Shown here: positions 24,041-32,483 of the stretch, piece by piece
Layout of the letters: each line of letters opens with the position of its first letter
Position numbering within the stretch: the first letter of the stretch is position 1
Assembly (NCBI GenBank): GCA_035275405.1
Contig: DATEMU010000015.1
Span: 673,768 to 737,767 of the forward strand
Direction of reading: 5' to 3'
Source of the DNA: Phycisphaerae bacterium
GTDB taxonomy: Bacteria > Planctomycetota > Phycisphaerae > UBA1845 > UTPLA1
DNA: 64,000 nt
The notes under the pieces: model-generated
The model's database searches: none
What the model saw: the letters and a program-made list of their open reading frames with translations, nothing else
Told to the model about the DNA's origin: nothing
Program-made: the position numbers and the translations under genes

Positions 24041-24400
24041 TCATTTGGCCAATTCGTCGATCCAGTGGCGGGCGATTTCGCGCCAATTCACTTGATCGAG
24101 GGTGTGCGTCATTAACTCGCTGTACATGTCGCGTTCGCGGCCTTTAAGCGGGTTGTTGGATTCGATAGAGTCCTTGAGCCAGTGGGCGAGGGCGATCGTC
24201 GCGTTGTCGATGCGGGACAACGGTGCGCTTGTGCTGGCAGAATGGCGGGCAGGGACGCCCGCCCCACTGTCATCCTTAGCGGACTCCCAGGCTTCGCGGG
24301 CGGCCTTTTTGGCGATCTCGTTCGCGCCGGGATTGTCCATCAGCCAGAGCTGGACGAGCCAGGTTTCTTCGTTGGACCAGAGGTCCTGGGGGGAGGACAT
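24041..24400 (-). CDS. Hypothetical protein, about 119 aa, with in-frame palindrome
   Basis: A soluble acidic protein beginning MSSPQDLWSNEETWLVQLWLMDNPGANEIAKKAAREAWESA and ending in DQVNWREIARHWIDELAK. The two halves look like a small alpha-helical family, which I do not recognise. Between them, about residues 44-57 (GAGVPARHSAS) are the translation of a GGCGGGC palindrome at 24244-24263, so a mobile repeat seems to have been absorbed in frame. An ATG two codons upstream (24406) is possible. Confidence 0.6.
   Translation of the reverse strand: MSSPQDLWSNEETWLVQLWLMDNPGANEIAKKAAREAWESAKDDSGAGVPARHSASTSAPLSRIDNATIALAHWLKDSIESNNPLKGRERDMYSELMTHTLDQVNWREIARHWIDELAK
24244..24263. repeat. GGCGGGC palindrome inside a gene
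   Basis: GGCGGGC (24244-24250) AGGGAC GCCCGCC (24257-24263). Similar to the TAGGGCGGGC family; it lies in frame in the 119-residue gene. Confidence 0.55.
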
Positions 24401-24406
24401 GAACAC

Positions 24407-24523
24407 ATCAGAAAGTCAAAACGTCGAAAAGTCAAAACGAACCACAGATGAACGCAGAATGACGCAGTTGAACCGTTGGTGTTCGAACCCTCACCCCGGC
24501 CCTTTCCTGGAAGGGAGAGGGAG
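24407..24523. repeat. Cluster of three dispersed repeat strings
   Basis: AAAGTCAAAACGTCGAAAAG continuing TCAAAACG (24412-24439), ACCACAGATGAACGCAGAAT (from 24440) and CCTCACCCCGGCCCTTTCC continuing to GGAGAGGGAG (about 24488-24523). Each has relatives elsewhere in the window (28060, 47051, 4431 inverse, 50998 inverse). No gene is present. Confidence 0.6.
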
Positions 24524-27346
24524 TTACAGGCTTGAAAGCACCGCGACGATGTTGGCGCGGCTGGCGCGGGCCGCGGGGATGAGGGCGGCGAGGATGCACA
24601 TGAGCGTGGCCAGACCGGCGCCGGCCGTGACGAGGCCCCAGGGGATCGTGAAGGCGGGCTCGAAGCCGGAGAGCAGCCGCGTCATGAAGTTGCTGGTTCG
24701 CGCAAGCATCAGGCCCAGCGTCAATCCGAGGCCGCTGCCGAGCAGGCCGACGACGAGGGCCTCGCCGAGGACCATGCGCGAGACCTGGTTGCGGGTGACG
24801 CCGATGGCGCGGAGGACGGCGATCTGTTTGGAGCGGCTGGCGACGTTGGCGGCCATCAGGTTCGCCAGGCCCAGCGCGCTGATGAGCAGCGCGACGAATG
24901 GCGCGGCGGAGAGCAGCAGCGTGACGCGATTGATGTTGCGGTCGATCTGCTGCTTGAGTTCGCGGGCCGTCACGAATGCCTTGGGGGGGTAGTCGAGCTT
25001 CTTTAGCATCGTGTTCACGATCCGCTCTTCGGGACCGGCTTCCGGGACCGGGCCGGGGCCGAGGGCGAGGGAGCGGCGCTCGCCGGGTTTGGCGCCGGGG
25101 CGGCGGGCGATGGCCTGATCGGCGGTGCTGACGATCCGCGAGGCGTCGGTCGCGGGGAGGTCGAAGTTGAAGAGCATGAGTTTTCCGTATCGGCGGCCGA
25201 AAAGGCGCTCGGCGTCGGCGCGGGCGCCGACGATCGCGCCGACCGCGTAAAACTGGAAGTAGTCGGAGGCGTTGAAAAAGCTGATGGCGATGTCGACACC
25301 GGGCGAGCCGATGACACCGGCGATCGTGAAACGGGCGCTCTTTTCGTCGACCCAGATGTCGAAGCTGTCGCCGAGATGGACTTTGCGGGCGTTGGCGAAC
25401 TCGCGGGTGACGAGGACGTGATGGCCCTGCTTGAGTTTGGCCACGGCGTCGGCCTGATTCCCTTCGAGGAAGGCGAGCTTGATGATGCCCAGTCCCTCAT
25501 CGGGGTCGATGGCGAGGAACCGAGAGGATTGCTCGAGCATGGAGAGGGTGCGAAAGATGCCGAGCTTGCTGGGCTTGGTCAGTGAAAAGGCGAAGTCGTC
25601 GGCGACGGTGAACTGACCGACGCCGGGGGTGTGGCGGAGCGCATCGACTTCGTCGAGGGGAAGTGCGGCGTAACTGTAAAGCAAGGCGTCGGGGAATTCC
25701 TTGGGGAACTGCCAGCCTTCCTTGACGGACTCGGCCCAGACGACGAGGCCGACGATGAGGGAGAGACCGACCATGAGACCGGAACAGACGGCGGCGCAGC
25801 GGAAGGGGGCTTTGTCGATTTCCTCGCCGAGCAGTTGCGGGGCGAGGCGGAGGACGAGGGCGGCGATGAGGACGGCGGCGCGGCCGAGGAGGACGACCAC
25901 ACCGGGTGCGAGCAGGGCGCAGCCGCCGTAGAGCAGTAAGACGAGAGTGACGCCGGCGGCGTCAAACGAGGAAGTGCCGGAAGTACTGATATAGCGCTTA
26001 AGCAATTCGTGTGCGGCGATGAAGACGAGACCGGTCGCGGTGGAAAGCCAGATCCAGCGTGATAGATGCTGACTCGGCTCGGAGCGAGCGGCCTGCACGG
26101 GCGAGACGGAGAGTGCGCTGGCGGCAGGGATAGCCGCGCCGAGGAGCGTGGTGCCGATACCGCCGATCGTCGCGAGGGCCATGCCCCAGCGGCTGATGGT
26201 CATTTCGCCGAGGTAATCGGGGACGCTGGTGACCGTGAGCCAAAGCAGGGCAATGCCGAGGGGCAGGCCGAAGAGCGTGCCGATGAGCCCGAGGGGAAAG
26301 GTCTGGAGGAGGATGAGACCTCCCAGTTGCCGGCGGGTGACGCCGACGCAGCGGAGGAGCCCGAGTTCGGCGATGCGCTCGACGACGCCCATGTTCATGG
26401 AGGCGAGGATGATGAAGAAGGCCGTGAGGAGGACGACGCAGGAGAGCAGGAGCATGATGAACTGGAGCAGGCCCTGGGCGGCGCCGAGTTTTTGATGCTG
26501 CGTCTCGGTCGTCTTGACTTGCAGTCCCTCGGCCTCGTGATCGGCGGCGACGCGCTGTTGGTTTCGCCGGTCGATGAGTTCGCGGATCGTCGCGGCGGTC
26601 TTTTGGATGTTCGCCACACTCGAATCGGCGAGGATGATATCGATGCCCTTGACGCGGCCGGGCAGAGCTACGACGGACTGGACGTCGGCCAATTTGGCCC
26701 AGGTCATCGGCGCCTGGTTCACGCTGGCGCGGCGGCGATCGAGGATGCCGACAATTTTGAATGTGCGAACCTGCTCCGGCGACTTGAGCGAGCGGATCAG
26801 CATGTCATCGCCGACTTTCAATTTCAATTCGTCGGCCAACAGCGACTCAACGACAATAGCGTCCTGGTCGCCGGGCTCGATGAAGCGACCGGCCGACATT
26901 CGATAGGTGCGGAAGATCTTTTCTTTCTCCGGGACCACGCCGGTCATTTCGATGAGGTGGAACTTGTCACGCAGAGGTGCAGAGGGACGGAGGGTTGATT
27001 GTTCCTCAGCGTCTCTGCGCCTCTGCGTGAGAACTTCTGTGCCGGAGGCGGCGTCGACGTACTCGCGGGTGCGCGTCGTCGTGTGGACGACACCCGGAGA
27101 TTTGGCAATCTCGGATTCCAGGCTTTCGTCGAAGACGGCCCAGACGCCCTCGACGGGCTCGATGATGATATGCGCGGAGCCGATCCACTCGAGCACAACG
27201 CGGGTGATGCCCTGGCGGACGGATTCGTAACAGCAGGTGACCCAGACGACGACGGCGACGCCGAGCGTGACGGAGAGGGCGGCGAGCGCGGAGCGGCCCG
27301 GCCTAGTCCGCCAGTTCCGCGTAGCGAGTTGATACCAGTGTCGCAT
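24524..27346 (-). CDS. FtsX/MacB-type ABC transporter permease, duplicated
   Basis: 940 residues with two FtsX-domain halves. Membrane helix 1 (about 18-40) and the large periplasmic domain come first. Helices near 310-430 end the first half, a central helix block follows (about 450-540), then a second periplasmic domain, and three C-terminal helices (LLSAAPFVALLISALGLANLM, VLGEALVVGLLGSGLGL, WGLVTAGAGLATLMCILAALIPAARA). Such permeases move lipoproteins or envelope substrates with a LolD-type ATPase. Residues about 106-127 (LTQRRRDAEEQSTLRPS) are translated from a dispersed repeat at 26967-27030. The start at 27346 overlaps the ATPase gene by 44 bases. Confidence 0.9.
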   Translation of the reverse strand: MRHWYQLATRNWRTRPGRSALAALSVTLGVAVVVWVTCCYESVRQGITRVVLEWIGSAHIIIEPVEGVWAVFDESLESEIAKSPGVVHTTTRTREYVDAASGTEVLTQRRRDAEEQSTLRPSAPLRDKFHLIEMTGVVPEKEKIFRTYRMSAGRFIEPGDQDAIVVESLLADELKLKVGDDMLIRSLKSPEQVRTFKIVGILDRRRASVNQAPMTWAKLADVQSVVALPGRVKGIDIILADSSVANIQKTAATIRELIDRRNQQRVAADHEAEGLQVKTTETQHQKLGAAQGLLQFIMLLLSCVVLLTAFFIILASMNMGVVERIAELGLLRCVGVTRRQLGGLILLQTFPLGLIGTLFGLPLGIALLWLTVTSVPDYLGEMTISRWGMALATIGGIGTTLLGAAIPAASALSVSPVQAARSEPSQHLSRWIWLSTATGLVFIAAHELLKRYISTSGTSSFDAAGVTLVLLLYGGCALLAPGVVVLLGRAAVLIAALVLRLAPQLLGEEIDKAPFRCAAVCSGLMVGLSLIVGLVVWAESVKEGWQFPKEFPDALLYSYAALPLDEVDALRHTPGVGQFTVADDFAFSLTKPSKLGIFRTLSMLEQSSRFLAIDPDEGLGIIKLAFLEGNQADAVAKLKQGHHVLVTREFANARKVHLGDSFDIWVDEKSARFTIAGVIGSPGVDIAISFFNASDYFQFYAVGAIVGARADAERLFGRRYGKLMLFNFDLPATDASRIVSTADQAIARRPGAKPGERRSLALGPGPVPEAGPEERIVNTMLKKLDYPPKAFVTARELKQQIDRNINRVTLLLSAAPFVALLISALGLANLMAANVASRSKQIAVLRAIGVTRNQVSRMVLGEALVVGLLGSGLGLTLGLMLARTSNFMTRLLSGFEPAFTIPWGLVTAGAGLATLMCILAALIPAARASRANIVAVLSSL
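26967..27030. repeat. GCAGAGGCGCAGAG inverted repeat inside the permease gene
   Basis: TCACGCAGAGGTGCAGAG (26967-26984) and CTCTGCGCCTCTGCGTGA (27013-27030) form an 18-bp inverted repeat with one mismatch, spaced by 28 bases. The whole unit is translated in frame in a periplasmic loop. Confidence 0.7.
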
Positions 27347-28043
27347 CGGCGCATCCCTTGGATTCGATGATGCCGGCAAACCGGCCTTGCTTGAGGACGT
27401 AGACGAGGTCGGCGTGGGCGGCGGCGTTGGCTTCGTGCGTAACCATGAGGACGCTGGCGCCCGCGCTTTGCGTCAGTTCGCGAAGCAGCCGCCAGATTTG
27501 CAGGGAGGATGTTGGGTCGAGGTTGCCGGTCGGTTCGTCGGCGAGGATCAGGGCGGGATTGTTCATTAGCGCGCGGGCGATGGCGACGCGCTGCTGCTCG
27601 CCGCCGGACATCAAAGCGGGACGATGCCGCGTGCGATGTTGCAGCTTGACGGTGGCGATAAGCTCGTCGGCGCGGCGCTGGGCCTCGCCGTGCGGGCGAC
27701 CGTCGACGAGGAGCGGGAGCATGACGTTTTCGAGGGCCGTCAGCGTGGGCAGGAGGTTGTACGATTGGAAGATGATGCCGAGGCGGCGGCGGCGGAAGAG
27801 CGTGCGCTCGTCGTCGGAGAGGGCGGTCATTTCGCGGCCGTCGATGGTGACGCGGCCGCTGTCGGGTTTGTCGAGGCCGCCGATGAGGTGCATGAGCGTG
27901 GTTTTGCCGGAACCGCTGGCCCCCATGATGGCGACGAACTGACCGGGCTCGACGCAGAGGCTGACGCCGTTGAGGGCGTGGATGGTCTCGTCGCCGAGGT
28001 GATAGGTCTTGTGCAGGTCATCGATGAGAGTAGCGGTGGGCAT
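27303..28043 (-). CDS. LolD/MacB-type ABC transporter ATP-binding protein
   Basis: 246 residues. Walker A GASGSGKTT, Q-loop IIFQSYNLLPTLTALENV, signature MSGGEQQRVAIARAL (Met replaces the usual Leu), Walker B ALILADEPTGNLD and the switch in MVTHEANAAAHAD are all present. It pairs with the overlapping FtsX permease and would power extraction or export from the outer face of the inner membrane. The ATG at 28043 starts family similarity; an upstream extension to 28073 crosses repeat DNA. Confidence 0.93.
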   Translation of the reverse strand: MPTATLIDDLHKTYHLGDETIHALNGVSLCVEPGQFVAIMGASGSGKTTLMHLIGGLDKPDSGRVTIDGREMTALSDDERTLFRRRRLGIIFQSYNLLPTLTALENVMLPLLVDGRPHGEAQRRADELIATVKLQHRTRHRPALMSGGEQQRVAIARALMNNPALILADEPTGNLDPTSSLQIWRLLRELTQSAGASVLMVTHEANAAAHADLVYVLKQGRFAGIIESKGCADATLVSTRYAELAD

Positions 28044-28059
28044 GGATGAGGGGCCATCA

Positions 28060-28095
28060 AAAAGACAAAACACCGAAAAGTCAAAACGTCAAAAT
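28060..28095. repeat. GTCAAAACGTC dispersed repeat
   Basis: AAAAAGACAAAACACCGAAA then AGTCAAAACGTCAAAATGGG upstream of the ATPase start. Related to 24412-24439 and, in inverse form, 47051-47071. Confidence 0.6.
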
Positions 28096-28143
28096 GGGAG
28101 GAGCCCTCACGCGGAGGAAATTGGCGGCTGCGTTACTCGATCA

Positions 28144-28167
28144 CCCCCGGTCAATGACCGGGGGCTA
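28144..28167. repeat. CCCCCGGT palindrome followed by GGCTAA
   Basis: CCCCCGGTCA A TGACCGGGGG (28144-28164) then CTAA. A second, longer copy lies at 32438-32466. It stands 27 bases before the phosphoesterase ATG. Confidence 0.65.
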
Positions 28168-28193
28168 AATGTGCACTATTATTCTCACTCACC

Positions 28194-29066
28194 ATGCGAA
28201 TCCTCGCGACCAGCGATCTTCACTACAACATTGCCCGGAGCCAGGGTCCGACGCGGGAGCTGGCGAAGGAGGTCTGCCGGCGCGGGGGCGATTGTCTGTT
28301 GTTCGTGGGCGATTCGGCATCGACCGACCTGGCGATGCTGGAGGAGGTCTTCGGGCTTTTCGAATCTTTCCGCGGTCCACGGCTGGCGGTGGCGGGTAAT
28401 CATGAGTTATGGACGACGGGCGGGGTGGATTCGCTGGCGCGGTATGAGCGGGATCTGGCGGAGGCCTGTCGAAAGAGCGGCGTACACTATCTGGACGCGG
28501 AGCCCTACCAGGACAACGGCGTTGCCATCGTCGGCAACGTGGGATGGTACGATTTCTCGTTTCGGCGGTCGGGGATGGAAATCCCCTTGCGGTTTTACCA
28601 ACACAAGGTGGCGCCGGGGGCGGCCGCGTACTATGAAAAGCACCGACATTTACTGGAGGAGGACGGCGACGTGTCGGAGCGGGCCCGACAAGTGACGACG
28701 CGGTGGATGGACGGTGAGCGGGTGCGGCTGCCGATAGGGGACGTGGATTTCACGCGGCATTTGGCCGATCGGCTCCGCCGCGATCTCGAAAAAGTCAGCG
28801 CGACGGCGGAACGCGTCGTCGTGGCGGTGCATCACCTGCCCTTTGCGGAATTGGTGCCGCCGACGATCGTGCCGAACTGGGCCTTTGCGGCGGGCTTTCT
28901 GGGGAGCGAACTATTGGGCGAGACGATCCTAGAATTCCCCAAGGTCAGCCATGTGCTTTGCGGCCACTCGCATCGGCGGCGGACCTGCCGGAAGGGGGGT
29001 TTCGTCTGTACGAGCATTGGTTCGACCTACCGGGAGAAACAATATGAGGTGGTCGACGTTACCTGA
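28194..29066 (+). CDS. Calcineurin-like metallophosphoesterase
   Basis: 290 residues beginning MRILATSDLHYN. The five metal-binding blocks are visible: SDLH, FVGDSAS (Gly-Asp), AVAGNHELW, AVHHLPF and LCGHSHRRRT. It is not closely related to the phosphoesterase at 8773-9627 beyond the fold. The substrate is unknown. It sits just upstream of htrA on the same strand (28 bases), so the two may share a message. Confidence 0.88.
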   Translation: MRILATSDLHYNIARSQGPTRELAKEVCRRGGDCLLFVGDSASTDLAMLEEVFGLFESFRGPRLAVAGNHELWTTGGVDSLARYERDLAEACRKSGVHYLDAEPYQDNGVAIVGNVGWYDFSFRRSGMEIPLRFYQHKVAPGAAAYYEKHRHLLEEDGDVSERARQVTTRWMDGERVRLPIGDVDFTRHLADRLRRDLEKVSATAERVVVAVHHLPFAELVPPTIVPNWAFAAGFLGSELLGETILEFPKVSHVLCGHSHRRRTCRKGGFVCTSIGSTYREKQYEVVDVT

Positions 29067-29094
29067 TACCGGAAGGTGAATTGGGGATTGCGAA

Positions 29095-30453
29095 ATGACG
29101 ATTCGGTACTTCTTCGGGGGCTTGGTCGCTCTCGGTTTGATTGCGGAGACGGTGCTGGCCGCTCCCCGGGCGGAGCGCGTGACTCCGGTCGTTCGCGTGT
29201 TCAAGGAGTGCAGCCCTGCCGTCGTCAACCTGTCCACAACGGCGGTGGTGACGGTGCAGCCGCGGATCGGCATTCCGGACATGTTCCACGAGATGTTCGA
29301 CTTTCCGACGATCCGGCCGCGCAGCTATACCACACACAGTGTGGGGTCGGGGTTTCTCATTCATGAGGACGGGTACCTCGTGACGAACGCCCACGTCGTC
29401 GAGCGCGCGGCGGAATGCAAGGCAGTCTTTGCGGATGGGACGGAACTTTCGGCCATCGCGGTGGCCAGCGATCCGGCGAGCGATCTGGCGGTGCTGAAGG
29501 TGGATGCGCCCAAGCCGCTGCCGTTTCTGAAAATGGGGAAGAGCGACGATTTGATGCCCGGTGAGACGGTCATCGCCATCGGCAATCCGCTGGGATACCA
29601 GCACACGGTGACGTCGGGGGTGATCAGCGCGATCAACCGGGAGCTGCGGTTCAGCAGCGATCGGGTGTATTCGGGGCTGATCCAGACGGACGCGTCGATC
29701 AACCCGGGCAATTCCGGGGGGCCGCTGCTCAATATCTTCGGAGAGCTGATCGGCATCAATTCGGCGATTCGCGGCGATGCGCAGAACATCGGGTTCGCCA
29801 TCCCGGTCGACCGGCTGCACGATTTGCTTCCGTCGATGCTCGACTTGGAGCGCCTGCGGCGGGTGCGGTTCGGCCTGCACTTCGACAGCGACGGGGACCA
29901 TGGGTCGGTCGCCGGCGTCCGGGTGAAATCGGTCGACCAGGATTCGCCGGCGGCCGCGGCTGGGGTCCTTCCCGGGGACATCGTGACGGCGATCGAAGGG
30001 AAACCGACGGGCCAATTCATGGACGCGTTCGGCATCCTGAGCGGGGCAAAGACAGGTCGGCGGCTCGATCTCGAAGTGGCGCGGGAAGGCGGTAAACGCC
30101 GAAAAGTGGAAGTATTGTTGGCAGAAGTGCCCGTGGCCGACAACGCCGAGCGCATGAAGGCGCACTTCGGCCTGACCGTTCGCGATCTGACCGCGGCGGA
30201 TCTGAAGCGCATCGGGCTTCGCCGGCCGGTCGGGCTGCTGGTGACGGACGTTCAGCGCGGGACGAGCGCGGCGGAGGGCGGCGTCGAACGCGGCGATATC
30301 ATCACAATGTTCGGCGGCTGGCCGGTGACGTCGCTGGAGTCGCTGGGGCAGCTCATCGAGCAGGTTACGCCGCGCGATCGGATCCCGTTTCAGTTGCTGC
30401 GCGTTCGGGGCGAGAGTTTTACGCGGTTCGAGTTGGGGCTGCGAGCGAAGTAG
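29095..30453 (+). CDS. HtrA/DegP-type periplasmic serine protease with two PDZ domains
   Basis: 452 residues. A signal peptide (about 1-23) is followed by a trypsin-like domain with catalytic His100 (TNAHVVERA), Asp130 (PASDLAVLKV) and Ser207 (INPGNSGGPLL). PDZ1 (about 255-345) holds VKSVDQDSPAAAAGVLPGDIV and PDZ2 (about 360-450) holds VTDVQRGTSAAEGGVERGDII. It degrades or refolds misfolded envelope proteins. Full length with all catalytic residues. The TAG stop is also the first bases of the TAGGGTGGGC palindrome at 30450. Confidence 0.95.
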   Translation: MTIRYFFGGLVALGLIAETVLAAPRAERVTPVVRVFKECSPAVVNLSTTAVVTVQPRIGIPDMFHEMFDFPTIRPRSYTTHSVGSGFLIHEDGYLVTNAHVVERAAECKAVFADGTELSAIAVASDPASDLAVLKVDAPKPLPFLKMGKSDDLMPGETVIAIGNPLGYQHTVTSGVISAINRELRFSSDRVYSGLIQTDASINPGNSGGPLLNIFGELIGINSAIRGDAQNIGFAIPVDRLHDLLPSMLDLERLRRVRFGLHFDSDGDHGSVAGVRVKSVDQDSPAAAAGVLPGDIVTAIEGKPTGQFMDAFGILSGAKTGRRLDLEVAREGGKRRKVEVLLAEVPVADNAERMKAHFGLTVRDLTAADLKRIGLRRPVGLLVTDVQRGTSAAEGGVERGDIITMFGGWPVTSLESLGQLIEQVTPRDRIPFQLLRVRGESFTRFELGLRAK

Positions 30454-30523
30454 GGTGGGCCGTGCCCACCATTGACCTTATGAATCATCCCCATCGGAGA
30501 TGGGTGGGCATGGTCCACTCTAC
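30450..30523. repeat. TAGGGTGGGC composite hairpin at the htrA stop codon
   Basis: GTAGGGTGGGCCGTGCCCAC (30450-30469) faces an inverted copy GGTGGGCATGGTCCACTCTA (30503-30522). As RNA they can form a stem of about 21 pairs with three G-U pairs. An internal CCCATC GGA GATGGG hairpin lies in the loop. The arms are also small palindromes themselves. It may act as a transcription barrier between htrA and the kinase gene, though there is no U-tract. Confidence 0.7.
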
Positions 30524-30531
30524 CAGAGCGC

Positions 30532-31653
30532 ATGGCGAATAGTGGAAGGAGAGTCGTCGTTGCTCCGTGCAGCTTCAAAGGCGTGTTGAGCGCTCGGGAG
30601 GCGGCGGAAGCGATGGCTGGAGGGATTCGCCGGGCGCGGCCGGAAGCGCGGATCGACGTCGTACCGATGGCGGATGGCGGCGAGGGCACGCTGGACGTCC
30701 TGGTCGATGCCCATAAAGGCAATCGGCGACGCGTCGCGGCGCATGGGCCGCTGGGCGAGCCGATCGAGGCGCCGGTCGGGCTGATTCGCCATGCCACGAG
30801 CGCCGTCATCGAATTGGCGAGCATCGCGGGGTATGCGATGGTGCCGCCGGAGCGGCGAGATCCCTTGAAGACGAGCACCATCGGCGTCGGCGAGGTCATC
30901 CGCGCGGCCGTCGAGAGCGAAATCGACGAGATCATCCTGACGCTCGGCGGCAGCGCGACGGTCGAGGGCGGGGCGGGGATGATGCAGGCCCTGGGGATGA
31001 TCTTCTTCGATCGGGAGGGCCGGTTGATGGAGCCGCCAATTACGGGCGGCGATCTGGAGCGGATCGGGCGAATCAGTTGGGACCACCCGCCGGCGAACAT
31101 GGAAAACGTGCAGTTTACCATAGCAACGGATGTGTTGAATCCGGTCTGCGGCTCCAACGGTGCCGCCGCGGTGTTCGGGCCTCAGAAGGGCGCGGATGCA
31201 AACGGGGTGCGGGTACTCGAAGCGGGGCTCTCGAACTGGGCGGAACTCCTCGAGGGGATTTGCCGACGAAGAATCCGCGACGAGCCGGGGACGGGAGCGG
31301 CGGGCGGCGTGGCCCTGCCGCTGCTCGCCCTGACGAGCGCGATGATCGTGCCCGGCGTCGATCTGGTCGCCGAGGCGACGGGACTGGCGGCGAAGATTGC
31401 TGAGGCGGACCTGGTGATTACGGGCGAGGGCTGCCTGGATCGGCAATCGATGATGGGCAAAGTCGTGGGAGCGGTCGGGCGGATGTGCAATGCGGCGGAC
31501 GTGCCGTGCCTTGCGATCGTTGGGAAGACCGGCGAGGGGGTTGAGGAGTGCCGCGCGGTGCTGGTGAACTGGTACACACTCGATGCCCCGATGGAACAGA
31601 CCGGGGCGCGCTTAGTGGATGCGGCCCATCACGTCGCCGCTGAGAATCTTTAA
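30532..31653 (+). CDS. Glycerate 2-kinase (GarK/GlxK family)
   Basis: 373 residues beginning with the family signature VVVAPCSFKGVLSAREAAEAM, then PMADGGEGTLD, GYAMVPP, LGGSATVEGGAGMMQALG, ATDVLNPVCGSNGAAAVFGPQKGA, GTGAAGGVA and DLVITGEGCLDRQSMMGK. It phosphorylates D-glycerate to 2-phosphoglycerate. The length is typical. The gene starts nine bases after the hairpin at the htrA stop. No glycerate or glyoxylate genes are adjacent. Confidence 0.94.
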   Translation: MANSGRRVVVAPCSFKGVLSAREAAEAMAGGIRRARPEARIDVVPMADGGEGTLDVLVDAHKGNRRRVAAHGPLGEPIEAPVGLIRHATSAVIELASIAGYAMVPPERRDPLKTSTIGVGEVIRAAVESEIDEIILTLGGSATVEGGAGMMQALGMIFFDREGRLMEPPITGGDLERIGRISWDHPPANMENVQFTIATDVLNPVCGSNGAAAVFGPQKGADANGVRVLEAGLSNWAELLEGICRRRIRDEPGTGAAGGVALPLLALTSAMIVPGVDLVAEATGLAAKIAEADLVITGEGCLDRQSMMGKVVGAVGRMCNAADVPCLAIVGKTGEGVEECRAVLVNWYTLDAPMEQTGARLVDAAHHVAAENL

Positions 31654-31656
31654 CCC

Positions 31657-32451
31657 ATGACCCCCCGCGAATCGACGCTGGTTCGACCTTACCCGGGCAG
31701 CGACGGCGCCCTGCGATCTCGATTCCTATATTGGATGGCGACGAGCGTCAGCCTGGTCCTCCTTGTGGCCTGGTGCTTCAGCATCCTTGGCTTTATTCGA
31801 TATGACCATGTTTCGAAAACCTCAGAATGGAGCGGCTACGTCGGACGCGGCTTTTTTTCATGGTGGTACGAGGAGGTCCCGGGATCGGGATCCGGCCCCC
31901 TGAGAGTCGAATCGGATTTCTTGTTTGGTTGGCACCCGGCGCGTCGGATCCCCGTTTCGCGGGCGCTGGGATTGCGATTTCCGGAACGAATCTCCACTGG
32001 AACCTACCGCGGTGTTGCGATCCCCCTTTGGCTGCCGTGGACGGCGGTCTCGCTGCCGTTGGGGATAGCGACAATACGAAAGGTTCTGGTGCGCAGGCGA
32101 ACCGCGTCGGCGATCACGATGCGGCGGCATTCGATGCAAGTCAGTCTCTTGGTGGCGGCGCCCATTTATCTGGTTTCGATCGTCGGTCTATCCTGGCTGC
32201 TCGATGTCATGGCAAGCTACTTCGGCTGGTATATCCCCAGCGGGCGCGTGGGGATGCTGAGCCTGGCGGTCACCATGTTCGTGGTGCTGTTTGTCCCCTA
32301 TCTCGTCGCGCGATATGTGCATCACAAGGTGCGCTGGCGAAGATTGGAGGACGCTAATTTGTGCGTCGCGTGTGGGTACGATCTGACGGGAAACGTCAGC
32401 GGGCGATGCCCGGAGTGCGGGACGGCGTGCCAGCCCCTTAGCCCCCGGTGA
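31657..32451 (+). CDS. Membrane protein with C-terminal zinc ribbon
   Basis: 264 residues. One N-terminal helix (about 28-50) is followed by an extracytoplasmic domain, two or three more helices (about 125-142, 165-187, 203-225) and a zinc ribbon CVACGYDLTGNVSGRCPECG (about 239-258). The same CxxCGYDL...CPECG ribbon ends many planctomycete membrane proteins. The last residues (PLSPR) and the stop codon are contributed by the palindrome at 32438-32466. The role is unknown. Confidence 0.75.
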   Translation: MTPRESTLVRPYPGSDGALRSRFLYWMATSVSLVLLVAWCFSILGFIRYDHVSKTSEWSGYVGRGFFSWWYEEVPGSGSGPLRVESDFLFGWHPARRIPVSRALGLRFPERISTGTYRGVAIPLWLPWTAVSLPLGIATIRKVLVRRRTASAITMRRHSMQVSLLVAAPIYLVSIVGLSWLLDVMASYFGWYIPSGRVGMLSLAVTMFVVLFVPYLVARYVHHKVRWRRLEDANLCVACGYDLTGNVSGRCPECGTACQPLSPR

Positions 32452-32466
32452 TTCACCGGGGGCTAA
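32438..32466. repeat. 29-base perfect palindrome TTAGCCCCCGGTGA
   Basis: TTAGCCCCCGGTGA (32438-32451), one central T, TCACCGGGGGCTAA (32453-32466): a 14-bp perfect inverted repeat. It encodes the last residues and TGA stop of the upstream gene. A shorter copy is at 28144. Confidence 0.8.
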
Positions 32467-32483
32467 AGGCGGCATTGACCGCG

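Noticed and set aside
30450..30523. Intrinsic terminator after htrA
   Set aside because: The hairpin is strong but no U-tract follows in either direction; kept as a repeat instead.
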